Origin: VRUE01 sp963701265 | GTDB taxonomy: Bacteria > Actinomycetota > Thermoleophilia > Solirubrobacterales > 70-9 | Direction: 5' to 3' | DNA length: 64,000 nucleotides | NCBI GenBank assembly: GCA_963701265.1 | Contig: OY969581.1 | Coordinates: forward strand, 1,798,001-1,862,000 | Shown: piece after piece, positions 14,931 through 24,068 of the stretch | Numbering within the stretch: the stretch's first letter is position 1 | Layout: every line of letters begins with the position of its first letter | Notes under the pieces: model-generated | The model's database searches: none | What the model saw: the letters and a program-made list of their open reading frames with translations, nothing else | Told to the model about the DNA's origin: nothing | Made by a program: the position numbers and the translations under genes

Positions 14931-16997
14931 TCAGCCGGCCGCTGAGACGACTTTTTCGGCCAGGTGACCGGGCACCTCCTCGTAGCGATCAAAATCGACC
15001 TCGAACTCGGCCCGGCCGCCGCTGATCGAACGCAGATCGGGGGCGTAGTCGAGTACCTCCGCCATCGGCACCTCCGCTCGCACCTCGGTAACGGTGCCCT
15101 TTGGTTCCATCCCCAGAGGATGGCCGCGGCGCGAGTTGAGGTCACCGATCACGTCGCCGACGACGTCCCCAGGGCAGCTGACGACAAGTCGGACGATCGG
15201 CTCCAGGAGGACCGGGTCAGCCGCTTCCATCGCCTCCTTGAAGGCCATCGCGCCGGCGATCTTGAAAGCCATCTCGGAGGAGTCGACGTCGTGGTGCTTG
15301 CCGTCGACGAGGCGGACCCGCACCCCTTTGACCGGGTAACCGGCCACGGTGCCGTGCGCCATCGCCTCCTCGATCCCCTTCTCCACCGCCGGGATGAAGC
15401 TGCCCGGGATCGCGGCGCCCTTGATCTTGTTGACGAACTCGAGACCGGAGCCGTTCTCGCTCGGCTCGATCTCGATCTGACAGTCGGCGAACTGACCACG
15501 ACCGCCCGACTGCTTCTTGTAACGAGCGTGGGCACTGGCCGCCTGGCGAATCGACTCCTGGTAGGGCACCCGCGGCGGGTGCAGCTCGATCTCGACCCCG
15601 AAGCGACGCTTCATCCGCGCCACGATCACCTCGACGTGCACCTGCGTCAGGCCGGCGATGATCTGCTCACCTGTCTGCGCGTCGCGATGTACGTCAAGCG
15701 TCGGGTCTTCCTCGGTCAGCCGCCGCACCGCGGCAGCCGCCTTCTCCTCATCACCCTTCGACTTCGGCTCGTAGGCGAAAGCCATCACCGGGTTTGGCAA
15801 GTCGAGCGGCGCAAAACCGATCGCCTCAGATCCGGCGCAGAGCACGTCGCCGGCGCGGGTCTCCTTCAACTTGGCGACGGCGCCGATGTCGCCGGCGCCC
15901 AGCTCCGGGCTCGGGTTCAGCTCTTTGCCGAGCGGCTGGCTGAGCTGGCCGATGCGCTCCTTCTGCCCGCGGGTGACATTGACTGCCTGGGAGTCCGAGG
16001 CAAGGGTGCCGCGGTAGACGCGAAAGAGATTGACCCGCCCCGTGTAGGGATCGGCGAGCGTCTTGAAAACGTAGGCGACGAGCGGGCCTTCCTCATCGGG
16101 CTCGATCTCGATCTGCTCGCCATCCGCCCCCCTCGCCGCCAGTGCCCCGCGCATCGCCGGCGAGGGCAGGTCCTCGACCAGCGCCTCGAGCAGGCGACTG
16201 GTGCCGAGGTTGGCGCTGGCGACGCCGCAGGTGACGGGAAAGACCCTGCCGGCCGTCACGCCCTGCTTGAGCACGCGCACGATCTCGTCGTGATCGATCT
16301 CCTCGCCGTCGAGATAGCGCTCCATCAGCTCGTCGGAGTTCTCGGCCACCTCGTCCATCAAGCGCTCCCGGTATTCCTCGGCCCCGGCGCGCAGCTCCTC
16401 GGGTATCGGGACCTCTTCCGCCGCACCCGGCCCGAGGCCGTCGTAGAGGAACGCCTTCTGGTCGATCAGGTCGATCACCCCACGCACCTCGTGCTCTGAG
16501 CCGATCGGGATCTCGGTAGCGACGACGTGAGCACCGAAAGCCGCCTTGAGCGAGTCAAGGGCGCGGTAGAAGTCGGCGCGCTCGCGGTCGAGCATGTTGA
16601 CGAAGACCAGCCGCGCCAGGCCCTCGGCATCGGCCCGGCGCCAGAGGCGCTCGGTGTGCACCTCGACCCCCATCACGCCGTTGACGACGACCACCGCGGC
16701 GTCGGCGACGCGCAGGGCGGCGATCGCGTCGGCGACGAAGCTCGGCTCGCCCGGAGTGTCGATCAGGTTGATCTCGCGACCGCCGTGCTCGAAGCAGGCC
16801 AGCGAGGCGTTGATCGAAAGCGAGCGCTCCTGCTCGTCGGGCTCGTGGTCGGAGACCGTGGTGCCGTCCGCAACCGAGCCCAGCCGGTTTACGGCGCCGG
16901 CCTCGAAGAGCATCGCCTCGTGCAGGCTCGTCTTGCCGCAGCCCCGGTGCCCTACCAGGGCGACATTGCGAATCCGGTCTGCGGCCTTATGAGGCAC
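14931..16997 (-). CDS. Elongation factor G-like GTPase (EF-G paralogue)
   Basis: 688 residues with the five-domain EF-G layout. G1 is GHRGCGKT (16-23) and G3 is DTPGEPS (80-86). A domain II barrel (VAYVFKTLADPYTGRVNLFRVYRG) and domains III-V follow (HVEVIVARMKRRFGVEI, then DVIGDLNSRRGHPLGMEP). It has two odd features. The G3 residue after DTPG is Glu, where EF-G has the catalytic His. The G4 motif is NMLD (134-137) rather than NKxD. It belongs to the EF-G-like group that accompanies a canonical fusA; its role (ribosome-associated, translational stress) is not established. The neighbouring gene upstream is the sigma factor, 51 bases away. Confidence 0.85.
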   Translation of the reverse strand: MPHKAADRIRNVALVGHRGCGKTSLHEAMLFEAGAVNRLGSVADGTTVSDHEPDEQERSLSINASLACFEHGGREINLIDTPGEPSFVADAIAALRVADAAVVVVNGVMGVEVHTERLWRRADAEGLARLVFVNMLDRERADFYRALDSLKAAFGAHVVATEIPIGSEHEVRGVIDLIDQKAFLYDGLGPGAAEEVPIPEELRAGAEEYRERLMDEVAENSDELMERYLDGEEIDHDEIVRVLKQGVTAGRVFPVTCGVASANLGTSRLLEALVEDLPSPAMRGALAARGADGEQIEIEPDEEGPLVAYVFKTLADPYTGRVNLFRVYRGTLASDSQAVNVTRGQKERIGQLSQPLGKELNPSPELGAGDIGAVAKLKETRAGDVLCAGSEAIGFAPLDLPNPVMAFAYEPKSKGDEEKAAAAVRRLTEEDPTLDVHRDAQTGEQIIAGLTQVHVEVIVARMKRRFGVEIELHPPRVPYQESIRQAASAHARYKKQSGGRGQFADCQIEIEPSENGSGLEFVNKIKGAAIPGSFIPAVEKGIEEAMAHGTVAGYPVKGVRVRLVDGKHHDVDSSEMAFKIAGAMAFKEAMEAADPVLLEPIVRLVVSCPGDVVGDVIGDLNSRRGHPLGMEPKGTVTEVRAEVPMAEVLDYAPDLRSISGGRAEFEVDFDRYEEVPGHLAEKVVSAAG

Positions 16998-17048
16998 ACG
17001 TCTGAAGGTACCCGTCGAGTCGCGAAACTCAACCGGGTTAAGTACGGG

Positions 17049-17822
17049 TCAGGCAGCCTGCAGGCCGGACTTGAGGCGCATCACGGCCTTGGTGTGCAGC
17101 TGCGAAACGCGCGACTCGGTGACGCCCAGCACCTCACCGATCTCGCGCAGGGTGAGGTTCTCGTAGTAGTAGAGCGCGACGACAAGCTGCTCGCGCTCCG
17201 GCAGCGAAGAGATTGCCTCGGTCAGGCGGTCCTTGACCTCGCTGCTGGCGAGGGACTCCTGCGGATCCTCGGCGCGCGGGTCGGAGATCGTGTCGAGCAG
17301 CGAGACCGAATCGCCGGAAGAGTCGGAGACGGTCCAGAGCTCATCGAGGGCGTAGACGGAGGAGTTGGCGATCTCCAGCAGCGAGGTCTGCAGTTCGTCC
17401 TCGCTGATTTCGAGCCGCTTGGCCAGCTCCGCCTCGCTGGGGGCGCGCTGCAGCTCGTGCTCGAGCTTGGCCTGCGCCGCCTCGATTTCGCGGGCGCGCG
17501 AGCGGACCGAGCGCGGCACCCAGTCGAGTGAGCGCAGCTCGTCGATGATCGCGCCGCGGATCCGGGTCATCGCGAAGGTCTCGAATTTGATCCCCCGCTC
17601 GGGCTCGAAGCGCTCGATCGCCCCGATCAGCCCCATCAGGCCGTAGGAGATCAGGTCAGCGTCATCGACGTGCGAGGGCAGGCCGGCGCCGAGACGGCCA
17701 GCGACGAACTTGACCATCGGCGAGTAGGCCACGACCAAACGCTCGCGCGCGGTGGCGTCCCCTTCCTCCTTGTAGCGGCGCCAAAGATCGCGCAGCTCCA
17801 CCTCTTTTACGCCGGTTTCCAT
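17049..17822 (-). CDS. RNA polymerase sigma factor, FliA/WhiG family (sigma-28)
   Basis: 257 residues. Region 2 is LVVAYSPMVKFVAGRLGAGLPSHVDDADLISYGLMGLIGAIERFEPERGIKFETFAMTRIRGAIIDELR, with the WVPRSVRSRAREIE continuation typical of FliA/WhiG. Region 3 is about 100-160. Region 4 is LPEREQLVVALYYYENLTLREIGEVLGVTESRVSQLHTKAVMRLK with its helix-turn-helix. In Streptomyces the relative WhiG controls sporulation; in motile bacteria FliA drives flagellar genes. No flagellar genes are in this window. It lies 43 bases downstream of xerD on the same strand. Confidence 0.92.
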   Translation of the reverse strand: METGVKEVELRDLWRRYKEEGDATARERLVVAYSPMVKFVAGRLGAGLPSHVDDADLISYGLMGLIGAIERFEPERGIKFETFAMTRIRGAIIDELRSLDWVPRSVRSRAREIEAAQAKLEHELQRAPSEAELAKRLEISEDELQTSLLEIANSSVYALDELWTVSDSSGDSVSLLDTISDPRAEDPQESLASSEVKDRLTEAISSLPEREQLVVALYYYENLTLREIGEVLGVTESRVSQLHTKAVMRLKSGLQAA

Positions 17823-17865
17823 CTAATTCCCCTGCATCCTAAGGTCGCTGGCAAGTTCTTGCCGC

Positions 17866-18747
17866 TCATGCGCGCGGGTGGGTGGCCGCATACGCGTCGC
17901 GGAGGCGAGCCGCATCGACACGAGTGTAAACCTGCGTGGTCGATATCGAAGCGTGGCCGAGCAGCTCCTGGATCGTGCGCAGGTCCGCCCCACCTTCGAG
18001 CAGGTGGGTGGCAAAGCTGTGGCGCAGCGAGTGCGGCGAGACACCGGCGGCGAGCGCCGCCTCGCGCACCCAGAGTCCAAGTCGCCGGGTGACGTCGGAG
18101 TTGGAGAGCCGCCTGCCGCTCTTGGAGAGAAAGAGGGCCTGCTCACGCGGATCTGCACTTAGAGCGTGGCGACCGCGCTCGTTGTAGCGACGCAGGGCCT
18201 GCTGCGCCGGCTCGCCGACCGGCAGCAACCGTTCCTTTGAGCCCTTGCCCAGCACTCGCAACTGCTCGGTCTCGAAGTCGAGCGCACCGACGTCCAGGGT
18301 GACGATCTCCTCGCAGCGCAAACCACAGGAATAGGCGAGCTCGAGCATCGCCCGGTCGCGCAGCTCCAGCGGCGTGCGGGCGGGGATCCGCTCCAGCAGT
18401 TCGCGCACCTGTTCGACCGTGAGCACCCGCGGCAGCTTCTCCTCGCGCTTCGGACTGGAGACCAGGTCCGCCGGGTTCTGCCCGATCCGCTCTGTGCGGA
18501 CGAGAAAGTCGAAGAGCCCACGAACCGCAGCCAGCTTGCGCGCCACCGTGGCGGGCGCCGCACCCTCCGACGAGAGCCCTGCCGCATAGCGACGGACATC
18601 ACGGTGACGGAGATCAGCGGGTTCGCGCTCGCCAGCCCACTCGACGAACTGCCCAAGATCCACCCCGTAGGCCTTGCGAGTCCGCTCAGCCGCGCTCCGC
18701 GCTCTCAAGTCGCGGTCGTAAGCAGTAAGCGCATCAGCCCAATTCAC
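17866..18747 (-). CDS. xerD: Tyrosine recombinase XerD/XerC type
   Basis: 293 residues. An N-terminal SAM-like core-binding domain (1-95) precedes the catalytic domain. The catalytic set is complete: R144 (CGLRCEEI), K168 (LGKGSKERLLP), H239 and R242 (HSLRHSFATHLLEGG), H265 (ELLGHASISTT) and Y274 (QVYTRV). The length is that of chromosomal Xer recombinases (about 295-300), which resolve chromosome dimers at dif. It is not inside an element and sits in a stable gene order, so it is the housekeeping enzyme; XerC versus XerD cannot be settled from this window alone. Confidence 0.88.
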   Translation of the reverse strand: MNWADALTAYDRDLRARSAAERTRKAYGVDLGQFVEWAGEREPADLRHRDVRRYAAGLSSEGAAPATVARKLAAVRGLFDFLVRTERIGQNPADLVSSPKREEKLPRVLTVEQVRELLERIPARTPLELRDRAMLELAYSCGLRCEEIVTLDVGALDFETEQLRVLGKGSKERLLPVGEPAQQALRRYNERGRHALSADPREQALFLSKSGRRLSNSDVTRRLGLWVREAALAAGVSPHSLRHSFATHLLEGGADLRTIQELLGHASISTTQVYTRVDAARLRDAYAATHPRA

Positions 18748-18790
18748 AGAACTGGATTCGGGCTTGTTCAGCTACGTCCTGCGAACGGGG

Positions 18791-19831
18791 CTATCCAATG
18801 AAGATAGGAGTCCCGACTTCTACTTGGTCGTACAGCTCTTCGACGTCGGGGATCGCCATCCGCACGCAGCCGTGTGAGGCGGCTGAGCCAAGCGATTCGA
18901 CCTCTTCGGTGCCGTGGATGCCGGCCCCTTCAAAGATTGCCATCCAGCGCGCCTTGATCGGGTTCGAGGGGCCCGGCGGGATGTCCTGTCCGGCGAGGCT
19001 CCCGGCCCAGTCCGATTCGGGCACGTGCCAAGTCGGATTTTCTTCCTTTTCCTCGATGTGGTAAAGCCCTTCCGGGGTTTCCAGGCCTTCCTGGCCGACG
19101 GCAACGGTGTAGGTCTTGGCCAGCTTCAGGTCCTTCCACAGGCGCAGGGTGAAGGAGGCGCGATCGAGGGTCAGGTAGGAGGGATAGGCGGCCGCCACTT
19201 CTTCCGTGGTCACATCCGGCTCCGTGTAGTGGGTGCGAGCGGCAATCGTGTGGTCGGCGTCGGCGTTCAGCACCGCTGCCTTCAACTCGCGGGTGAGCAA
19301 GTTGTCACGCAGCTTGCGCCCGTTCTCGGCGGCGACGACTTCGAGCGATTCGGCGGTTGGTTCGACCGTTGCGTCCTGCGCTTCGCGATCGACCTGACTG
19401 GCGACCTTGCGGACGAAGCGATTGATCGCCGGCTGGGAGTAGGTGACGTCGGCGGCGATCTGCTTGTCGACGCTGCCGCCGGTGACGTAGCGGACCAGGC
19501 GACCGGGAAAGCCTCCGTCGCGACTGTCGGCGACCGCCCGTTCGATCGCCGCGTCGAGATCGGCGTGGACCTTGAGGCTCTTGCCCGGCAGGGTCCAGCT
19601 CTCGCCGTCGTAGCCGACGCGCAGTGAGTGCTGCAGCGGCCCGAGCAGCTCGCGCGACACCGCCCGCTTGGCTTCCGCTTCGTTCATGCCGCCGACGTCG
19701 ACACCGCCAACGGTGACGCCATCGGCGATCTCGTCCTTCGCCGAGGTGTCGTAGGCGTAGCCAACCGCGACCCCAAGGAGGAGCAGCGCCGCCACGGCGG
19801 CAATCGCGATTTGAGTCTTGCGGCCCATCAC
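18791..19831 (-). CDS. L,D-transpeptidase with PG-binding domain
   Basis: 346 residues. It begins with an N-terminal signal anchor (about 7-27). Next comes a long extracytoplasmic region with VTVGGVDVGGMNEAEAKRAVS, the PG_binding_4-type repeat found in actinobacterial and firmicute L,D-transpeptidases. The YkuD domain runs from about 215 to 346. Its catalytic motif is intact: H306 (IHGTE) and S319-H-G-C322-VRM. It makes 3-3 cross-links in, or attaches proteins to, peptidoglycan outside the membrane. Confidence 0.92.
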   Translation of the reverse strand: MMGRKTQIAIAAVAALLLLGVAVGYAYDTSAKDEIADGVTVGGVDVGGMNEAEAKRAVSRELLGPLQHSLRVGYDGESWTLPGKSLKVHADLDAAIERAVADSRDGGFPGRLVRYVTGGSVDKQIAADVTYSQPAINRFVRKVASQVDREAQDATVEPTAESLEVVAAENGRKLRDNLLTRELKAAVLNADADHTIAARTHYTEPDVTTEEVAAAYPSYLTLDRASFTLRLWKDLKLAKTYTVAVGQEGLETPEGLYHIEEKEENPTWHVPESDWAGSLAGQDIPPGPSNPIKARWMAIFEGAGIHGTEEVESLGSAASHGCVRMAIPDVEELYDQVEVGTPIFIG

Positions 19832-19973
19832 CTCTCCCCGTTAATCGGCATCAAGCGGGCGATACCTGACCTACGCAAAAGTTTAGGCATACGGATCATT
19901 CGGCCCGATCACTCAGATCACCTGCAAATCCGCATCCGGCAGGGTGACGGTCGCTGCGGATATCTTTCTCGTC

Positions 19974-20687
19974 ATGCGCTCCAAGGATGAAATCCGCAAG
20001 GAGGTCTGGAAGGCGATGGACCGCGAGGGGGTTTCGCGGTTCCCCGGTGCCGAGGGTCGCATCCCGAACTTTGCCGGCGCCAAACTGGCAGCGGAGAAGC
20101 TGGCCGGGCAGCGCCTCTGGCGACGGGCGCGGGTGATCAAGGCAAATCCCGACTCGCCGCAGACCTACGCGCGCCGGATCGCCCTCGAGGAGGGCAAGAC
20201 GGTGATCATGGCGGTGCCGCGGCTGCGCGATCCGCACCCATTTCGGGTGCTCGATCCGAAGAAGCTCTCCAAACGGGCGGTAAAAGAGGCGGCGACGATC
20301 AAGGGAGCGCTGAAACACGGTCGCGTGGTGGCACTCGACGAGCTGCCGGAGATCGACTTCGTCCTCTGCGGCTCGGTCGCGGTCAACCTCAGCGGCGCCC
20401 GGGTCGGCAAGGGCGGTGGCTACTCCGACCTCGAGTACGGGGTGCTGATCGACGCCGGCAAGATCGACAACCACACCACCGTGGCGACAACCGTGCACCC
20501 GACCCAGGTCCTGCGCCACCACCTGATGATGACCGCGCACGACTTGCCGGTCGACGTGATCGCGACGCCGCGCGCCGTGATCGAGGTCGAGCGCCAGTAC
20601 GAGCGCCCTCGGGGAATTCTCTGGGACCACCTGCAGCCGCCGCAGATCCGCGAAATACCCATACTCGAACGTATGGGCTATGCGTGA
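19974..20687 (+). CDS. 5-formyltetrahydrofolate cyclo-ligase family protein
   Basis: 237 residues from the ATG at 19974 (MRSKDEIRKEVWKAMDREGV); a GTG at 19944 would add ten residues. Sequence features match the archaeal/MTHFSD-type cyclo-ligase branch: KLAGQRLWRRARVIKANPDSPQTYARRIALEEGK, VPRLRDPHPFRVLDP, CGSVAVNLSGARVGKGGGYSDLEYG (phosphate-binding glycine-rich loop) and TVHPTQVLRH. The reaction would be ATP-dependent conversion of 5-formyl-THF to methenyl-THF. Its 3' end overlaps the start of the following hydrolase gene by eight bases. Confidence 0.85.
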   Translation: MRSKDEIRKEVWKAMDREGVSRFPGAEGRIPNFAGAKLAAEKLAGQRLWRRARVIKANPDSPQTYARRIALEEGKTVIMAVPRLRDPHPFRVLDPKKLSKRAVKEAATIKGALKHGRVVALDELPEIDFVLCGSVAVNLSGARVGKGGGYSDLEYGVLIDAGKIDNHTTVATTVHPTQVLRHHLMMTAHDLPVDVIATPRAVIEVERQYERPRGILWDHLQPPQIREIPILERMGYA

Positions 20688-21555
20688 CGACTACGGCAAT
20701 CCCGATCCCGACTGGCTGAAGCTCGACTGGCGGCCGCACGTGCACCGGCTCGAGCTGCCGGGGGCGACGGTCAACTACGCCGAGATCGGTGAGGGCGAGC
20801 CGATCGTCTTCGTCCACGGCATCACCAGCTCCTGGCAGGCCTGGCTCGAAAACCTGCCCCACTTCAGTCGCACCCACCGCGCGATCGCCCTCGATCTCCC
20901 CGGCTTCGGCGCCAGCCCAATGCCCTCCTGGCCGATCGACATGCCGGCTTACGGCCGCATGTTGCATGACTTCTGCGAAAAGCTGGACATCGGCCGTGAT
21001 GCCACCCTGGTCGGCAACTCGATGGGTGGCCTGGTTGCCGCCGAGGCGGTGCTCGGCGATCCGAACCGGTTCAACAGCTTGGTCCTCGTCTCGGCCGCCG
21101 GCTTCATCAACACCTGGCTGCCCCACCAACGCGGCAAAGCGACGTCACGGGCGTGGGGCACCTTCGGCCGCCCCTTCGGCGCCGCCGCCCGCTTCTTCGT
21201 CACCCACCCCCGCGCCCGCTACGCGATGTTCCGTTTCGCCATGCGCTACCCCGGCCGCCTGGGCAAGGAGCTGCTCTGGGAGCAGATGGCTTCCGGCGTG
21301 CCCTGCCCGGGCTTCGCAGACGCCTTGGATGCCGTGCTCGAGTACGACGCACGCGACCGCCTCGAAGAGATCCAGATCCCGACGATGATCGTCTGGGGCA
21401 CCGACGACTGGGTCATCCCCTCCGCCGCCGCACACAGCTACAACCGCCGCATTCCGAACTCAAAGCTCGCGATCTTCGAGCACACCGGTCACGTGCCGCA
21501 GATGGAGCGGCCCGCCCGCTTCAACGCCCTGCTCGACGAGTTTCTGACTGCTTAA
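20680..21555 (+). CDS. Alpha/beta hydrolase
   Basis: 291 residues. The oxyanion-hole segment is VFVHGITSSWQAW (44-56). The nucleophile elbow is GNSMGG with S114, the acid lies in GTDDWVIP (D242 or D243), and the catalytic His is H271 in GHVPQME. The cap domain (about 145-215) is helical and arginine-rich. The substrate is unknown; homologues include epoxide hydrolases, lipases and meta-cleavage hydrolases. It is coupled to the cyclo-ligase gene by an eight-base overlap. Its stop codon interlocks with that of ilvD in a TTAA. Confidence 0.88.
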   Translation: MRDDYGNPDPDWLKLDWRPHVHRLELPGATVNYAEIGEGEPIVFVHGITSSWQAWLENLPHFSRTHRAIALDLPGFGASPMPSWPIDMPAYGRMLHDFCEKLDIGRDATLVGNSMGGLVAAEAVLGDPNRFNSLVLVSAAGFINTWLPHQRGKATSRAWGTFGRPFGAAARFFVTHPRARYAMFRFAMRYPGRLGKELLWEQMASGVPCPGFADALDAVLEYDARDRLEEIQIPTMIVWGTDDWVIPSAAAHSYNRRIPNSKLAIFEHTGHVPQMERPARFNALLDEFLTA

Positions 21556-23246
21556 GCGGTTACGGCGCCTTCGGAGGCCGAGGACACCGTGGCGGCGTAC
21601 TTGGCCATCACGCCCTTGCCAAACGGAGATCCAGGCGACTCGTGTTCCGCAACGCGCTTGGCGATCTCCTCATCTGAGAGGGCTACGTCGAGGCGGCGGT
21701 TGTCGATGTCGACGGTGATCTCGTCGCCCTCGCGGACCGCCGCGATCGGGCCGCCCCTTGCTGCCTCCGGCGAGACGTGGCCGATCATCAACCCGCGGGT
21801 GGCACCGGAGAAGCGGCCGTCGGTGACCATCGCCACGCTCTGCCCCAGGCCCTCGCCGACGATCGCGGCCGTGACCTGGAGCATCTCGCGCATGCCGGGG
21901 CCGCCGACGGGACCCTCGTTGCGAATCACGACGACGTCGCCGGGGTTGATCTGCTGGGCCTTGACCGCGCGGAAGCAGTCCTCTTCGGACTCAAAGACCC
22001 GAGCCGGCCCGGTCTGCTGGGTCCGCTCGGTGCCGGCAAGCTTCACCACCGAGCCATCGGGGGCGAGGTTGCCGCCGAGGATCGCCAGGCCGCCTTCACT
22101 CTTGACCGGATCGCTGAGCGGGCGCACGACCTCCTGGCCGGGTGCCTCGCTGGCCTCACCCGCAACCTCACCGATCGTCTTTCCGGTGACGGTGAGCGCG
22201 TCCTCGTGCAGGCTGCCGGCTTCGGCCAGGCGTTTGAGGATCACCGGCACGCCGCCGGCGGCGTAGAGATCAGTGGCGACGAAGCGGCCACCCGGCTTGA
22301 GGTCGGCGAAGAGCGGTGTGGCACGGGAGATCCGCTCGAAGTCGGCCATCGTCAGCTCGATCTCGAGCTCCTTGGCGAGCGCAATCAGGTGCAGGACGGC
22401 GTTGGTCGATCCGCCCGAGGCGCAGACGCAGGCGATCGCGTTCTCCAGCGAGTCCCGCGTGATCACCTTGCTCGGTTTGATGTCTTCGACGAGAACGTTG
22501 AGGACCAGCTCGCCGATCCGCTCGGCAACGGTTCCCTTCTCGTCGTCTTCAGCGGGGACCATCGCCGAGCCTCCGGCGCTGACCCCGAGGGCCTCGAAAG
22601 CGCAGGCCATCGTGTTGGCGGTGAACTGGCCGCCGCAGGCGCCGGCGCCAGGGCTGGCAACGCCCTCGAGCTCGTTCAGTTCCTCGGCGCTCATGTCGCC
22701 GGCGTTGTGGGCGCCCATCGCCTCGAAGATGTCGAGGATCGTCACGTCGCGGCCGTGCCAGTGGCCGGGGGCGATCGAGCCGCCGTAGAGGACGACCGAG
22801 GGAACGTCGAGGCGGGCAAGCGCCATCGCACAGCCCGGAATCGTCTTGTCGCAGGCGCAGAGCGCCACGATCGCGTCGAACTGGTAGCCGCGGGCCATCA
22901 GCTCGATCGAGTCGGCGATCACCTCGCGGCTGACCAGCGAGGCCTTCATCCCCTGGGTTCCCATCGTGATCCCGTCCGAGATCGCGACGGTGTTGAACTC
23001 CAGCGGCGTGCCGCCGGCGGCGCGGACGCCCTCCTTGACGTGCTCGGCGAGCCCGCGCAGGTGGAAGTTGCAGGAGTTTGCCTCGGCCCAGGTGTTGGCG
23101 ATGCCGATCGTCGGCCGGCTCAGCGCCTCATCGTCGTAGCCGACGCCCTTCATGTAGGCGCGCGAGTGGGCCCGGTCGGGGCCGTCGAAGAGGGCACTCG
23201 AGCGGGGACGGGGAAGCTGGGTCGTGGTTGCGCCGTTGGAGCTCAT
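21552..23246 (-). CDS. ilvD: Dihydroxy-acid dehydratase
   Basis: 564 residues, normal for the family. It dehydrates 2,3-dihydroxyacids in branched-chain amino acid synthesis using an iron-sulfur cluster. Cluster cysteines lie in ALCACDKTIPGC and GAGACGGQFTANTMACAFEALG. The ligand region SDGITMGTQGMKASLVSREVIADS and the C-terminal DGRFSGATRGLMIGHVSPEAARGGPIA are intact. Its start is 9 bases downstream of the thiD stop, so it is likely in an operon with thiD-dprA-comM. Confidence 0.97.
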   Translation of the reverse strand: MSSNGATTTQLPRPRSSALFDGPDRAHSRAYMKGVGYDDEALSRPTIGIANTWAEANSCNFHLRGLAEHVKEGVRAAGGTPLEFNTVAISDGITMGTQGMKASLVSREVIADSIELMARGYQFDAIVALCACDKTIPGCAMALARLDVPSVVLYGGSIAPGHWHGRDVTILDIFEAMGAHNAGDMSAEELNELEGVASPGAGACGGQFTANTMACAFEALGVSAGGSAMVPAEDDEKGTVAERIGELVLNVLVEDIKPSKVITRDSLENAIACVCASGGSTNAVLHLIALAKELEIELTMADFERISRATPLFADLKPGGRFVATDLYAAGGVPVILKRLAEAGSLHEDALTVTGKTIGEVAGEASEAPGQEVVRPLSDPVKSEGGLAILGGNLAPDGSVVKLAGTERTQQTGPARVFESEEDCFRAVKAQQINPGDVVVIRNEGPVGGPGMREMLQVTAAIVGEGLGQSVAMVTDGRFSGATRGLMIGHVSPEAARGGPIAAVREGDEITVDIDNRRLDVALSDEEIAKRVAEHESPGSPFGKGVMAKYAATVSSASEGAVTA

Positions 23247-23255
23247 TGCCGAAAT

Positions 23256-24059
23256 CTACCGAGGCGGTCCGGAGGTCAGGTCGAAGACGTCGACCGGGCC
23301 GGGGCCCTCGCCGATCTCACGCAGACCGCTCGCCACCGCGGCGGAGGCAACGGCCCGCGCCTTTCGCGCCGCCTCGAGCGGAGTCTCACCCAAGGCGAGG
23401 TGGGCGGCCAAGGCCGAGGAGTGGGTGCAGCCGGAGCCGTGGGCGGCGCCATCGGGGTGCCGCTCGCCGGGGATCTCGGCGGATTCACGGCCATCGAAGA
23501 AGAGATCGACCAGGCGCTCACTGTGCCCACCGGTGACGACGGCGGCGTGCGGCCCCAGCGCCCGCACCTCACGGGCCAGGTCCTCCTGGGAGTCCTGCTC
23601 TCCCGCGCCGCTGAGCACGCGCGCCTCGGGAATGTTCGGGGTGACCACCGTGGCCAAGGGCAGCAGGCGCTCGACCAATGCCGCCCGAGCCTCCTCGTCG
23701 AGCAGCACCGCGCCGCTCTCGGCAACCATCACCGGATCGATCACCACGGGCGCATCGCCGACGAAGCGCAGCGCCTCGACCACCGCGTCGACCGTCTCCG
23801 CCGTGCCGAGCATGCCGATCTTCACCGCGGCCACGCCGATGTCTTCGGCGACGGCACCGACCTGGGCGACGATCATCTCCGCCGAGACGGCTTCGATTGC
23901 CTCGACCCCGACCGTGTTCTGCGCCGTGATCGCCGTAATCGCCGTCATCCCGTGCACGCCGCAATGGGCAAACGCCTTCAGATCAGCCTGGACTCCGGCG
24001 CCACCACCGGAGTCCGACCCGGCGATCGAGAGCACAGCTGGAATCGAGGCGGAGGACAC
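23256..24059 (-). CDS. thiD: Hydroxymethylpyrimidine (phosphate) kinase
   Basis: 267 residues. Ribokinase-fold HMP/HMP-P kinase of thiamine synthesis. Motifs: AVLSIAGSDSGGGAGVQADLKAF (N-terminal pyrimidine site), GMTAITAITAQNTVGV, VVIDPVMVAESGAVLL and the anion-hole motif HGSGCTHSSALAAHLALG near residue 212. No TPP riboswitch pattern and no other thi genes are visible nearby, so it may act in salvage. It is 9 bases downstream of dprA. Confidence 0.93.
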   Translation of the reverse strand: MSSASIPAVLSIAGSDSGGGAGVQADLKAFAHCGVHGMTAITAITAQNTVGVEAIEAVSAEMIVAQVGAVAEDIGVAAVKIGMLGTAETVDAVVEALRFVGDAPVVIDPVMVAESGAVLLDEEARAALVERLLPLATVVTPNIPEARVLSGAGEQDSQEDLAREVRALGPHAAVVTGGHSERLVDLFFDGRESAEIPGERHPDGAAHGSGCTHSSALAAHLALGETPLEAARKARAVASAAVASGLREIGEGPGPVDVFDLTSGPPR

Positions 24060-24068
24060 GAGCTCAGC

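Noticed and set aside
14486..15145. Large N-terminal extension of the RNase HI frame
   Set aside because: The extension overlaps two other genes in different frames and has no recognisable domain; the GTGA overlap at 14482-14485 fixes the start.
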